64,000 nt of DNA from JBBRGK01 sp036741355 (lineage in GTDB: Bacteria > Chloroflexota > Dehalococcoidia > CAUJGQ01), in NCBI GenBank assembly GCA_036741355.1, contig DAINSK010000016.1, positions 4,931 to 68,930 of the forward strand. The letters are read 5' to 3'. Under the pieces are notes generated by a model. It was not told the origin of the DNA. It did no database searches and worked only from the letters and a program-made list of their open reading frames with translations. The translations under genes were made by a program, and so were the position numbers. Of this stretch, positions 51,769 through 64,000 are shown in pieces (position 1 is the first letter of the stretch; every line of letters begins with the position of its first letter).

Positions 51769-54700
51769 TTGGCAGATCGTCTCCTCACGAAGTCCGAGGG
51801 CTCCAAGAACGACGCCCCGTCCGAGCACACGACGTCCACGGTCGGTTGCCCCTGGTCTGACCAGGCCGACCCGCGGATGCACGCCACTCCCGTAGTACCG
51901 GACGACCTGCCTGAGCTCGACTGGCAGGAGATCCTCCGGCACGACAAGTCGGGCGACTTTTGGGTTGTCTTCTGCGGCGGCGTCTACGACGTCAGCGAGT
52001 GGATGTACCGACACCCTGGCGGCGCCGAGATTTTCATCGAGTTTTACGGGCAGGACGCCACCGACACGTTCAACGAGATCGGCCATTCGAACGAGGCGTG
52101 GAACCTGGCACAGACGTTCAAGGTTGGCCAGCTGAAGGAGGGCTCGAAGCCGCCTGAACAGGTGGGTCCTCCCACCATGACTGTTCCGGAAGGTCCCGGA
52201 GTCCGCGGCCCCGGGCCTGTTCAGGCCGGCCCGAAGCTGCACCCGCTCCACGAACCAGAGGGTGCCCCCGCCGCACCGGACGAACCGCCCGAGTTCGACT
52301 GGGAGGAGATCCTCCGGCACGACAAGCCGGGCGACTATTGGGTCGTCTTCGCCGACGGCGTCTACGATGTGAGCGAGTGGATCTACCATCACCCTGGCGG
52401 CGCCGAGGTCTTGATTGAAAGCTACGGGCAGGACGCCAGTAAGGCCTTCGATGAGGCGGGTCACTCGGACGAGGCCTGGAACCTGGCGCAGTCGTTCAAG
52501 GTCGGCCGGCTGAAGCCTGGCGCGACGCCGCCGCAGCGCGTCGGGCGTCCGGCCATCACCGCGGGTTGCCCTTCCCGCACGGCGCCGGCACCGCTGGAAC
52601 CGCGACCGCTGCGCCGACGGCGGCTTCTGAGGACGACGGTCCGCTCGATATCCCTTACGCCGTCCGGTGGCTCGTGCCGAAGGGCGAGCGGTTTGCTAAC
52701 TTCGACATCATCAACGACAACGATACGCAACTCGAGTACTGGCGCCGCTTCGGCCATATCTACGCCGTCGGTATCCCGACCAAGAAGTGGCGCCTCGTCG
52801 TCGTGTCCGACGCCGATCTGCTCGACGAGGTCGCAGGCAACGAGGAGCAGTTCGGCAAGCGCGTCGAGGACATCAATTTCTTCGACCAGCTCGCGGGGTC
52901 CCGCGGCGGAGGCATCTCGGTGGCCAGCGACAGCGACTACTATGATCGCGTGCGCCGGATCATGCTGCCCTGGTACGCGCCCGCGCATCAGAAGACGCAA
53001 TTCGGGCGGATGAAGGATCTGGCCAAGAAGACGACCGCGGCGTGGGCTGCCATGCCCGACGACGAGCCGCTGGACATGCGCGAGTGGATGCAGCGCTACA
53101 CGCTGGAGGTTTCCGGCCGCGGCGCGTGCAACTACGACTTCGGCTTGCTCGACAAGGACGCGGTCAACACGCCCTTCGCCGCGGCCGTCACCGGCAGCAC
53201 CGGGGAGAGCATCGCGCGCATCAGCCAGCCACGTCCCGACTTTACGCTGCTGTCGGGTCCGGCGAAGCGTTCCCGCAAGAAGAAGTACCGCCAGCAGAAC
53301 AACATCCTGTTCTCGACCGCCGAGGCCATCGTCCAGGGCCGGTTGAACACCTGCCCGCTCGGCCAGCAGACCGACCTCCTCACCCGTCTGATCACGGTGC
53401 CCGACCCCGAAACCGGCAAGCACCTCGATGCCGGAACGATCCGCGATCAGATCCTCATGCACCTCTCGAATGGCTTCAACGGCCCGTCGATCATCGGCGC
53501 GTGGCTCGCCTATGTGCTTGCGACCCACCCGGACGTCGAGCAGAAGTTGATCGCCGAGATCGACGCGATTACCGGTGGCGACCCTGACTACGACCTGCAG
53601 TACACCGACCTCATGGCGCTGGCGTACACGACGCAGGTCATCAAGGAGACCTTGCGGATCTACCCGCCCATGCCGGTCACGATTCGCCGCAGCCTCAAGG
53701 ACGGCATGCTCGGGCGCTATCGCGTCCGCAAGGATGACATCATCCTCGTCGGCACGCTGGCAGCGCAGCGCGATCCGCGCTATTGGGGTCCGCAGGCCGA
53801 GGTCTTCGATCCTGACCAGTTCGCAATGGAGAAGGTGGTCGAACGCCCACGCCACGCGTTCATCCCGTTTTCCGTCGGTCAGCGGCAGTGCATGGCCCAA
53901 GAAGTGACCTTCATGATGCTGCGCGTCGCGTTGTTCGAGATCTACAACCGCTACCGGCTGCGGCTGGCGCCCGGCGCGAAGGTCGTCAAGAACACCGCGG
54001 CAACGACGAAGCCGATCGCCGTCCCCATCGTCCGTGTGCCGCGTGAGGGCAAGGAAGAGCGGCAGGCGGCCATCGCGGATCGCGTACACGGCGCCGGCTC
54101 CGGGGTCGCGTCCGGCGCCGGCGGTTCGCGCTTGTGGGATCGGCCGTCGGAGATTCCCGAGACCAGCGCCTATCGGCATATCGTCGTCGCCTACGGCAGC
54201 AACTTCGGGACGAGTAAAGAGGTAGCCGAGCGCTTCGCCGATCGCAGCCGCGTCTACGGGTACACCAGCGAAGTTGTCTCCCTGAACGACCTCGTCGATA
54301 TGCCGCCGCGCACGCAGCCCTGGCTGCTGGTGGTGATGACCTCGACCTATACAGGGAACCCGCCCGGGAACGCGATCGCGTTCAAGTCGTGGCTGGACCG
54401 CACGGAGGCCGGTTGCGAGACCTGGAGCCATTGTCGGTACCTGGTGTGGGGCCTCGGCAACAGCCAGTGGAACGCATTCCTCGCGTTCCCGCGCTACGTG
54501 CACCGCAAGCTCGCCGAGCTCGGTGCTACCCCGCTCGCCAACATCGCGTTCGGCGACGTCGGCTCACCCGTCTGAGAGGATGCCCACGCCGCCTGGAACG
54601 ACCGCACGTGGCCTATGTTTCTAGAGCTGTCGGGGGCTCGGCCCAGCGAGGCCGCCGCAGCCCGCATCGCGGCGGAGAAGGCCGCCGAAGAGGCGCTGAC

Positions 54701-55982
54701 TACTACCGACTCGAAAACCGCGATGGCGCTCTCGCTCGACGGACAGATCGTCGCGCCGACAATCATGACCAACGCCGTCGGCCTGTCTACCGTCGAGGTG
54801 CGGGTCCTGGCCTGCCGTGAGCTGCAGGCGCCCGAGTCGCCGGCTCGGACACGCCACCTGGAGGTCAGCCTCCCGCCCGACTTCGACTACACCGCCGGAG
54901 ATCACCTCGGCGTCTGCCCGCAGAACGACGACGAGACGGTCGAGAAGCTCGCCCAGCACCAGGGCGCCGCGCTCGACGGCGTCTTCTCGGTGCCCAAGAG
55001 CATGAAGGTGCGCGCTGTTCCCAGGGGCGTCCCACTCCAGGTGCGTAACGTCCTCACCTGCCTCGTCGACATCACGTCCATGCCAAACGTGGCGCTGATC
55101 GACCTGCTGCTCGACAAGGTTACCGAGCCGGACGAGCGCGCCAAGCTGGAGGAGATCAAGCGTGTTCTAATGACGCCGGACAGCTCCGACTCGCCACTGC
55201 GCGCTGCAATCAACGCGGGCGCCTACGACGTGCTGCAGCTGCTGGAGGAGTTCAGCTCCTGCTCGATCAACCTCTTCGAGTTCCTGCAGGTCGCTCAGCC
55301 GCTGCGGCCGCGCTACTACTCGACGAGCTCGAGCCCCCGAATCCACGGCAACACGACCGCGCACATCTCGGTCGGCCGCCGCGACTCTTCCGTGCCGGGG
55401 ATGCCCAACCGCCGGTTTCGGGGCATGAGCTCGCACTACGTGCATACCCGTCGCGAGGGCGACCGCATGAACATCTTCGTCGACCGCGCCGAGGGCTTCC
55501 ACCTCCAAGATGACGTCGCCAAGCCGATGATCTTCGTGTCGGCAGGCACTGGATATGCGCCGATGCGGGCCTTCCTCTGGGAGCGGTTGGCGATGAGGCG
55601 GGAGGGCGTGGAGCTCGGTCCAGCCATGTTGTTCAACGGCATCCGGGCCAGCAAGCTCGACTACATCTATCGCGACGAGATCGAAATGTTCGTTGACGAG
55701 GGCGTGCTGGACCACCTGCACGTGGCGATGTCGCGCGAAGTGTCGGACAAGCGCGAATACGTGCAGGACCGGATCGTCGACCAGGGTGCCCTGGTCTGGC
55801 AGCTCGTCCAGCAGGCCGGGTGTGTCTACGTCTGCGGCTCCCAGGCGATGCGGGACGACGTCCGGAGCGCCTTTGTCACCGTCTTCGCGGCGCACGGCGC
55901 GATGACACCACAGGCCGCCGAGGCCTGCATGGTGAAGCTGGAGACCGAGGAGAACCGGTATCGTCCCGATGTCTGGGGCTGA
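51769..55982 (+). CDS. cytochrome b5-b5-P450-flavodoxin-FAD/NADPH reductase fusion, broken by a frameshift and an in-frame TGA
   Basis: Start TTG 51769 (GGAGGA upstream). Cytochrome b5 domain 1 (about 46-122) and 2 (about 173-250) each have axial His residues in HPGG and GHS(N/D)EA and are about 70% identical. After a linker the P450 domain (about 290-757) has ETLR in IKETLRIYPP and heme Cys about 708 in FSVGQRQCMAQ. The I-helix reads NGFNGPS in place of the usual acid-Thr pair. Then come flavodoxin (AYGSNFGTSKEVAERFAD, about 800-930) and FAD/NADPH domains (RYYSTSSSP, GTGYAPMRAFL, end RYRPDVWG). The b5 frame passes to the P450 frame if one base is added at CCC 52569-52571. TGA 54573-54575 is in frame between flavodoxin and FAD domains, most likely a TGG codon changed. 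Reconstructed length 1,404 residues; self-sufficient monooxygenase expected. Confidence 0.82.
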
Positions 55983-56047
55983 GGTGGAGCCCGCCAGGGT
56001 CAGGACTGACAACACGTTCGAGAACGAATCTGGCGAATGGGGATACC

Positions 56048-56218
56048 GTGGACCTACTTGCTCTCGTCTTGATGATTGCAGCGTTGGTGATGTTCGCGTT
56101 TGCCGCAAGCGGCCGCGAGCTCCGTCGCTTCAACGAGATCGCTCTCGGGCTTGTCTTTCTTACTGCCGCGCTCATCTGCCAGTTCACGGCAATCACCAAC
56201 ACCCACGTCGGGCGCTGA
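56048..56218 (+). CDS. small membrane protein
   Basis: 56 residues from GTG 56048: two hydrophobic stretches (LLALVLMIAALVMFAFAAS and FNEIALGLVFLTAALICQFT) joined by a short basic turn GRELRR. The ribosome site is weak. It follows the P450 fusion by 65 bp. No family recognised. Confidence 0.45.
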   Translation: MDLLALVLMIAALVMFAFAASGRELRRFNEIALGLVFLTAALICQFTAITNTHVGR

Positions 56219-56369
56219 TCGGATGAAGCCGGCTCTGAAGGTTCGCCACAACTGCTCGCCACCAGCACGCGCACCGTCTCGACCGTCAGTAAGATGTACC
56301 GGTCTCGGTGCAGGTCAGTGGCACTCCGCTCGACTATGGTACGGGCTCACGGCTGGTTGTTAATCCGCC

Positions 56370-56387
56370 CGCTATCGACCGATAGCG
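56370..56387 (+). promoter_or_regulatory. palindrome upstream of the ileS promoter
   Basis: CGCTATCG-ac-CGATAGCG, perfect 8-bp arms, 11 bp before the -35 box. It could be an operator or the terminator stem of the upstream gene, though no T-run follows. Confidence 0.4.
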
Positions 56388-56398
56388 GCCGGCAACCC

Positions 56399-56428
56399 TT
56401 GACAGGCTTCGCAGGCCGTTAATAGACT
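56399..56428 (+). promoter_or_regulatory. promoter of the ileS T-box transcript
   Basis: TTGACA, 18-bp spacer, TAGACT, immediately ahead of the T-box leader. Confidence 0.7.
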
Positions 56429-56439
56429 CTGATCAAAAC

Positions 56440-56730
56440 TGGTGTAGACGGAGACGAGTAGGCGAGGTCTGGACCGGCACAGCGAGCCCGGACTGGTGTA
56501 AGCGGGCGCCGTGACCCTTGCCGAACATCCCTCCCGAGCCGCCGACCGAAACCCGTTCTAGGAAAGAGCGGGGAGTAGACTCGGCCGGAGCGCCCACCGT
56601 TACCTGGGGCAGGGGTATTCGCGGCTGCTTTCCGCACGTACTCCGAAAAGCGGCCGCGCTCCGGCGCGGCAAGCGGGGTGGTACCGCGGGTCCTTCAAGG
56701 CCCGCCCCTTCACAGGGGCGGGCCTTTTGT
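56440..56730 (+). promoter_or_regulatory. T-box riboswitch (Ile, specifier AUC)
   Basis: A leader of about 290 nt with Stem I (AGCGAGCCCGG ... GGTGTAAGCGGGC), the candidate specifier ATC at 56527-56529 within GAAC-ATC-CCTC, the T-box sequence GCGGGGTGGTACCGCGG (56673-56689), and a terminator AAGGCCCGCCCCT-tcac-AGGGGCGGGCCTTTT (56697-56727). Uncharged tRNA-Ile should favour the antiterminator and allow ileS expression. The AUC codon agrees with the downstream gene. Confidence 0.92.
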
Positions 56731-56864
56731 ATTCCGACGCTGCACGTGGGCCGACGCTGCAATGCGGCCCGCCCGCGGCAACCAACGATCGTCTGCACAG
56801 GCGAGCAAGGCACGGTATGTAGGCTGACGCTGCAACCCTGTCTGTAGAGAGCATCCGAGGATCG

Positions 56865-56898
56865 CCCCTCTCCGTTTCGGAGAGGGGAGGGGGTGAGG
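56865..56898 (+). repeat. REP-like CCCCTCTCC hairpin repeat, copy 2, supplying the ileS ribosome site
   Basis: CCCCTCTCCG-ttt-CGGAGAGGGG followed by AGGGGGTGAGG. The purine-rich 3' arm ends 5 bases before the ileS ATG and is the only Shine-Dalgarno-like sequence available. Confidence 0.75.
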
Positions 56899-56903
56899 TA
56901 ACC

Positions 56904-60167
<3,264 letters not shown>

Positions 60168-60201
60168 GGAAAAGAGGGGCAGGGGGAGATAGGGGTAAAC
60201 C

Positions 60202-61281
60202 ATGATTCAGCGTGACCGGCTCGTAAACACCTTTCTGGAGCTCATACAGATCGACAGCCCCTCAGGTAAGGAGGCGGCAGTTGCGCAGCGGCTGATCGCG
60301 ATCTTGCGGGAGCTTGGCGCCGACGCGGGGCTAGACAGCCACGGCAACGTGATCGCCAGCTTGCCGGGCAAGGGCGACCCGTTGCTGCTGTCGGCGCACA
60401 TGGACACCGTTCAGCCCGGCGAAGGGATTAAGCCGATCGTCGAGGGCGATACCGTGCGAACCGACAGCACGACCGTGCTCGGCGGCGATCCGAAGGCTGG
60501 CGTTTCGGCGATCATCGAGGCGCTACGGTCGCTCACAGAAGACGGCGCAAACCACCGGGCGGTCGAGGTCGCGTTCAGTCGTGGCGAAGAGATCGGGCTC
60601 GTCGGGGCGCGGCACATGGATTACGAGCGCATCTCCGCCCGCCAGGCGCTGGTTTTCGACGGCGAAGGCTCGGTGGCTAACATCACCAGCGAGGCGCCCA
60701 GCCAGCTTACACTCGACCTGCATGTTACCGGCCGCGCTGCCCACGCTGGTGTCGAGCCGGAGAAGGGGATTTCGGCGATCGCGATCGCGGCTGAGTTCGT
60801 ACACGACTATCCGCAGGGACGGCAAGACGAGGAGACGACGGGCAACATCGGCCTGATCGAGGGCGGCAGCGCCCGAAACGCTGTGCCGGAAGAATGCAGG
60901 ATCTGCGCCGAGTTGCGCAGCCGCGACAAGAAAAAGCTTCGAGGACTGCGCGAACGAGTAGAGAAGAGCGTCGGGAACCTGCGCAAGAAATATCCCGAAG
61001 CGAAGATCGAGCTGGAAATCGAGGACGAGTACGGCGGCTATAAGCTCGGCCCGGGCGATCCCCTGGTCGCAGTGGCAACCGAGGCTCTGCGGAAGATCGG
61101 CCTGGAGCCGAGGCTGATCGCTTCCGGCGGCGGCACGGACGGCAATATCTTTACTACCAAAGGGATTGCAGCGGTCGTCGTCGGCCTCGGCGGTGAACAC
61201 TTTCACACCAAGTCAGAGACGCTCTCGATACCCCACATGGTGAACGCCGCGAGATTTTGTGAAGCGGTGCTACGTGAGTAA
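60202..61281 (+). CDS. M20 family metallopeptidase (PepT-like)
   Basis: 359 residues. Zinc ligands and catalytic residues of M20: SAHMDTVQPGEG (His and Asp, about 65-76), LGGDPKAGVSAI (bridging Asp), SRGEEIGLVGARHM (catalytic Glu pair), and GGEHFHTKSE (C-terminal His). A lid/dimerisation domain occupies about 175-285. It probably trims short peptides such as tripeptides. It starts 34 bp after ileS with GGGGGAGATAGGGG upstream. Confidence 0.88.
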   Translation: MIQRDRLVNTFLELIQIDSPSGKEAAVAQRLIAILRELGADAGLDSHGNVIASLPGKGDPLLLSAHMDTVQPGEGIKPIVEGDTVRTDSTTVLGGDPKAGVSAIIEALRSLTEDGANHRAVEVAFSRGEEIGLVGARHMDYERISARQALVFDGEGSVANITSEAPSQLTLDLHVTGRAAHAGVEPEKGISAIAIAAEFVHDYPQGRQDEETTGNIGLIEGGSARNAVPEECRICAELRSRDKKKLRGLRERVEKSVGNLRKKYPEAKIELEIEDEYGGYKLGPGDPLVAVATEALRKIGLEPRLIASGGGTDGNIFTTKGIAAVVVGLGGEHFHTKSETLSIPHMVNAARFCEAVLRE

Positions 61282-61283
61282 CC

Positions 61284-61320
61284 TAACCCCCTTACCCCTT
61301 CCCTAAGGCCGGGAAGGGGT
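61284..61320 (-). repeat. REP-like hairpin repeat, copy 3 (inverted)
   Basis: ACCCCTTCCC-taaggcc-GGGAAGGGGT preceded by CCTAACCCCCTT, the inverse order of copies 1, 2 and 4. It lies just after the M20 peptidase stop. Confidence 0.7.
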
Positions 61321-61420
61321 GATCTAGGGGTGCCATGTAAGAGCATGGGTGCAGCATCGAGTCGGGCGCATTGCTGTGCGCCCCTGCAGGGCTTCTTCAG
61401 CACATGAATCCGGTTTCAAG

Positions 61421-61487
61421 CTCCCCTTCCCTGGTTCCGGTACCCCCCGTTAGGCGTAGGGGTAGGGGAAGGGGCCGGGGGTTAGGT
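61421..61487 (+). repeat. REP-like hairpin repeat, copy 4 (extended)
   Basis: CCCCTTCCCT pairs with AGGGGAAGGGG across a loop that contains its own arms (ACCCC / GGGGT); ends CCGGGGGTTAGG. Copies 3 and 4 bracket the gap-prone end of the contig. Confidence 0.7.
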
Positions 61488-61496
61488 CCACGGCTG

Positions 61497-61706
61497 CCCC
61501 CGTCACGCCTCGTCCTCGTCCCGCAGGTTGGCGATCACCGAAAAGTCTTCCNNNNNNNNNNNNNNNNNNNNNNNNNNNNNNNNNNNNNNNNNNNNNNNNN
61601 NNNNNNNNNNNNNNNNNNNNNNNNNNNNNNNNNNNNNNNNNNNNNNNNNNNCCCCCGTCACGCCTCGTCCTCGTCCCGCAGGTTGGCGATCACCGAAAAG
61701 TCTTCC
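61497..61706. other. scaffold gap with duplicated contig ends
   Basis: Exactly 100 N at 61552-61651. The 55 bases on the left (61497-61551) are identical to the 55 bases on the right (61652-61706). So the two contigs overlap and the true gap is almost certainly zero; the left copy of this stretch is an assembly duplicate, not a biological repeat. Confidence 0.95.
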
Positions 61707-63631
61707 AACGTGGTGACGTCGCCCTTGACGGAGCCAGTGCTCGCAAGCTCGCGCAGCAGTCGCCGCATGATCTTGCCCGAGCGCGTCTTGGGTAGCGCGT
61801 CGGTGAAGCGGATCTCCTCCGGCCGTGCCAGGGCGCCGATCTCCTTGGTCACGTGCGCCTTCAGTTCGTTCTTCAGGTCGTCGTCGGGCTTCTCTCCTGC
61901 TTTGGCCGTGACGAACGCCACGATCGCCTGGCCTTTGATCTCATCCGGCCGGCCGACGACGGCCGCTTCGGCTACGCGCGGGTGGCTAACCAGGGCGCTT
62001 TCGACCTCCATTGTGCCGAGCCGGTGCCCGCTGACGTTGACGACGTCGTCCACGCGCCCCATGACCCAGAAGTAGCCGTTCTGGTCGCGCCGGGCGCCGT
62101 CGCCGGTGAAATACCAATTGCGGTCGCCCATTTGGCTCCAGTAGTTCTCTTTGAACCGGTCGGGCTCCTGATAAATAGTGCGCAGCATCGCAGGCCATGG
62201 CCGCTTGATTACCAGGTAGCCGCCCGTGTTCGCCGGCACACTCTTGCCTTCGCGGTCCACCACGTCGGCGTCGATGCCGGGAAACGGGAGCGTCGCCGTA
62301 CCAGGCGTCGTCGGCACCGCGCCGGGGAGCGGCGTGATCACGATCGCACCGGTCTCTGTCTGCCAGTAAGTGTCCACGATCGGGCAACGATCGCCGCCGA
62401 TCACCCGGCGGTACCACATCCAGGCCTCGGGATTGATCGGCTCGCCGACCGTGCCCAGCAGCCGCAGGCTGGAGAGGTCGTGCCGCTTCGGCCACTCGTC
62501 GCCGGCGCGGACGAACGACCGGATCGCCGTCGGCGCCGTGTAGAGAATCGTCACCTGGTGGCGTTCGATGATGTCCCAGAAGCGGTCCCACTGTGGGTAG
62601 TTGGGCGCCCCTTCGTACATCAGGACTGTGGTGCCGTTCGAGAGCGGCCCGTACACGATGTAGCTGTGGCCGGTCACCCAGCCGATGTCGGCCGTACACC
62701 AAAATACGTCCTCGTCGCGAAGGTCAAACACCCATTTTGCCGTGGCGGTCACGCCGACGAGATACCCGGCGGTCGTGTGGACGATGCCCTTGGGCTTGCC
62801 GGTCGTTCCCGACGTATAGAGGATGTAGAGCGGTGCTTCGGAATCGAGCTCTGCCGCCTGGCAGTCCGCCGGGGCCTTTTCCATCTGGTCGTGCCACCAG
62901 ACGTCGCGGCCCTCTAGCCAGGGGACCTGGGTGCCGGTGCGCTTTAAAACAACGACGTGCTTCACCGACGGCACGTTGGTGAGCGCCTCATCCACCGCCG
63001 GCTTCAGCAGTACCTCGGCTCCGCGCCGATAACCGCCGTCAGCCGTAATCACGACTTTGGCCTCGGCGTCGTGCATGCGCTCGCGCACCGCCTCGGCGCT
63101 GAAGCCGCCGAAAATGACCGAGTGCACCGCGCCGATGCGGGCGCAGGCGAGCATCGCGATCGGCAGTTCGGGGACCATCGGCATGTAGATGCCGACGCGG
63201 TCGCCCTCGACGACGCCCAACTGCTTCAACACGTTGGCGAACTTGCAGACCTGCTGGTGAAGCTCCGCGTAGGTCAGGACGCGCTGCTCGCCGGGCTCCC
63301 CTTCCCAGACGATGGCCCGCTTGGCGCCGTGAGACTGCAAGTGCCGGTCGAGGCAGTTATATGAAACGTTGGTGCGGCCGCCGATGTACCACTTGGCGAA
63401 CGGTGGGTTACTCCAATCCAGCACCCGGCCCCACTTCTTGAACCAGTGGATCGACTGCGCCATCTCCGCCCAGTAGCCGTCGGGGTCGGTGCGCGCGCGA
63501 TCGGCGATACGCTGGAACTCGGTCATGCCCTTGACGTGGGCGGTCGATTCGAACTGCGGCGGAGGCGGGAAGACGCGGCCCTCCTGCAGTACAGACGTAA
63601 TGTCCTGTTCGCGTTGTTGGGCGTCGGCCAT
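61658..63631 (-). CDS. acs: acetyl-CoA synthetase (AMP-forming)
   Basis: 657-residue ANL ligase making acetyl-CoA from acetate, ATP and CoA. N-terminal [23 protein letters not shown]-loop [57 protein letters not shown], and the regulatory Lys in [17 protein letters not shown] (acetylation site in the family). ATG 63631 with GGGAGG upstream gives the normal length; a longer frame to 63826 has no ribosome site. The last codons lie in the stretch duplicated at the scaffold gap, but the gene is complete. Confidence 0.95.
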   Translation of the reverse strand: MADAQQREQDITSVLQEGRVFPPPPQFESTAHVKGMTEFQRIADRARTDPDGYWAEMAQSIHWFKKWGRVLDWSNPPFAKWYIGGRTNVSYNCLDRHLQSHGAKRAIVWEGEPGEQRVLTYAELHQQVCKFANVLKQLGVVEGDRVGIYMPMVPELPIAMLACARIGAVHSVIFGGFSAEAVRERMHDAEAKVVITADGGYRRGAEVLLKPAVDEALTNVPSVKHVVVLKRTGTQVPWLEGRDVWWHDQMEKAPADCQAAELDSEAPLYILYTSGTTGKPKGIVHTTAGYLVGVTATAKWVFDLRDEDVFWCTADIGWVTGHSYIVYGPLSNGTTVLMYEGAPNYPQWDRFWDIIERHQVTILYTAPTAIRSFVRAGDEWPKRHDLSSLRLLGTVGEPINPEAWMWYRRVIGGDRCPIVDTYWQTETGAIVITPLPGAVPTTPGTATLPFPGIDADVVDREGKSVPANTGGYLVIKRPWPAMLRTIYQEPDRFKENYWSQMGDRNWYFTGDGARRDQNGYFWVMGRVDDVVNVSGHRLGTMEVESALVSHPRVAEAAVVGRPDEIKGQAIVAFVTAKAGEKPDDDLKNELKAHVTKEIGALARPEEIRFTDALPKTRSGKIMRRLLRELASTGSVKGDVTTLEDFSVIANLRDEDEA

Positions 63632-64000
63632 CTCGATTCCTCCCGCTGCTGGTGATGCCGTTATGCCACATCGCCGTGGGCGTGGCAAGGCTGGGGAAGT
63701 TCTCCAGCGTTGCACTGGAAGATGCTCTGGTTGTAGCGAATCTGACCGGGGAACAGCGACCTGGGGGTTGCAAATATCGCCTGGATTTGGTACATTAACC
63801 GGGCGCCCGTGAAAAAGGGCGCTCACAGCGGGCCTCTTTTACACCCTCAACAGTACCCGCAATCCAGCCTGGAACGGCTACCCGCCCCGGCTAGATCGGG
63901 AGGGAACGGTATTGCGGGAACCGTACCGGCAACGGTGCGGGGGCGGAGACCGAGCACCTTACCAACTGAAGAGTAGCAGGAAGGCAGCGAAGCCGTGTGT
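63632..64000. other. non-coding end region with structured segment
   Basis: No supportable gene. Hairpin GGGCGCCC-gtgaaaaa-GGGCGCTC lies at 63801-63824. Further right CCCGCAAT (63858-63865) is complementary to ATTGCGGG (63913-63920), enclosing smaller stems (CCA-gcc-TGG; CCCG...CGGG), followed by ACCGT-accggca-ACGGT. It could be the 5' part of an RNA gene or leader that continues past the window; no known RNA family fits well enough to name it. Confidence 0.45.

Noticed and set aside
52560..52575. Programmed ribosomal frameshift joining b5 and P450 frames
   Set aside because: No slippery heptamer, Shine-Dalgarno-like stimulator or pseudoknot is evident; another nonsense lesion in the same gene favours error or decay.
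52461..54503. 680-residue minus-strand open frame opposite the P450
   Set aside because: Composition (Arg/Asp/Val/Leu-rich, no domain) is that of an antisense shadow of a high-GC gene with clear P450 motifs on the plus strand.
54573..54575. TGA in the P450 fusion as a second selenocysteine codon
   Set aside because: It lies between flavodoxin and FAD domains at a non-catalytic position where Trp fits, and the following bases form only a weak bulged stem with a large loop, unlike the hairpin after 23748.
61497..61706. Direct repeat around the N run as a transposon target duplication
   Set aside because: 55 identical bases at both edges of exactly 100 N is the signature of overlapping contigs joined by a scaffolder.
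63840..64000. SRP RNA gene
   Set aside because: A few words resemble the Alu-domain region, but the conserved GGAAGGAGCAGC apical motif of the S domain is not found before the window ends.

Overview
The window is high-GC bacterial chromosome, gene-dense on both strands, most likely from an uncultivated member of the Chloroflexota (Dehalococcoidia- or Thermomicrobia-like). The pointers are an htpX-pspAB-pspA-pspAA operon, MurT/GatD, a T-box in front of ileS, CIRCE-controlled groESL, several small families typical of that phylum, and interspersed multi-hairpin repeats. Phylum is an inference from gene content; there is no rRNA or tRNA gene in the window. A run of exactly 100 N (61552-61651), flanked on both sides by the same 55 bases, shows a scaffolded draft assembly.

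Layout. 0-1.4 kb: remnant of an IS66 transposase and other debris. 1.4-7.3 kb: two related exported proteins, then GatD, MurT and a site-2 protease on the minus strand. 7.8-10.5 kb: the htpX-psp envelope-stress operon. 10.6-15.7 kb: a secreted protein, QueE, an XdhC/MoxR/CoxE module and a dienelactone hydrolase. 15.8-23.4 kb: lipid and C1 metabolism (PlsC, FabF, a frameshifted AMP ligase, thiolase, MTHFR). 23.5-24.2 kb: a probable selenoprotein. 24.2-28.9 kb: a VapBC pair, a tungsten aldehyde oxidoreductase with a MoaD, and DUF72. 29-36 kb: MFS, CoA transferase, a membrane protein/regulator/ABC group, and small proteins. 36-44 kb: a glucan-active group (debranching-like enzyme, SDR, glycosyltransferase) and an amidase with its small partner. 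44-51 kb: HIT, acyl-CoA dehydrogenase, groESL, XRE/DUF2851, MerR. 51.7-56 kb: a giant fused P450. 56.4-64 kb: T-box and ileS, an M20 peptidase, acetyl-CoA synthetase, and a structured non-coding stretch.

Two items stand out. First, at 23469-24227 a CTP-synthase-C-terminus-like protein has an in-frame TGA exactly where the amidotransferase nucleophile sits (GT-U-GG-FQ). A perfect 8-bp hairpin with a GGT loop follows 12 bases later, which is a convincing bacterial SECIS; ordinary gene calling would split this gene. Second, 51769-55982 reads as one polypeptide of about 1,404 residues: cytochrome b5, cytochrome b5, P450, flavodoxin, FAD/NADPH reductase. It is broken in this assembly by one missing base and one in-frame TGA, the latter probably a mutated Trp codon.

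Smaller-scale signals: four genes carry a TANNNT box exactly 6 nt before ATG (leaderless transcription); GGCAGTN heptamer arrays sit at or just after stop codons; a four-hairpin repeat occurs twice in opposite orientation; a second REP-like family supplies the ileS ribosome binding site; an XRE gene has a palindromic operator inside its own promoter. Several genes are broken by single bases (18405, 40294, 52569, 54573), so some apparent pseudogenes may be consensus errors.
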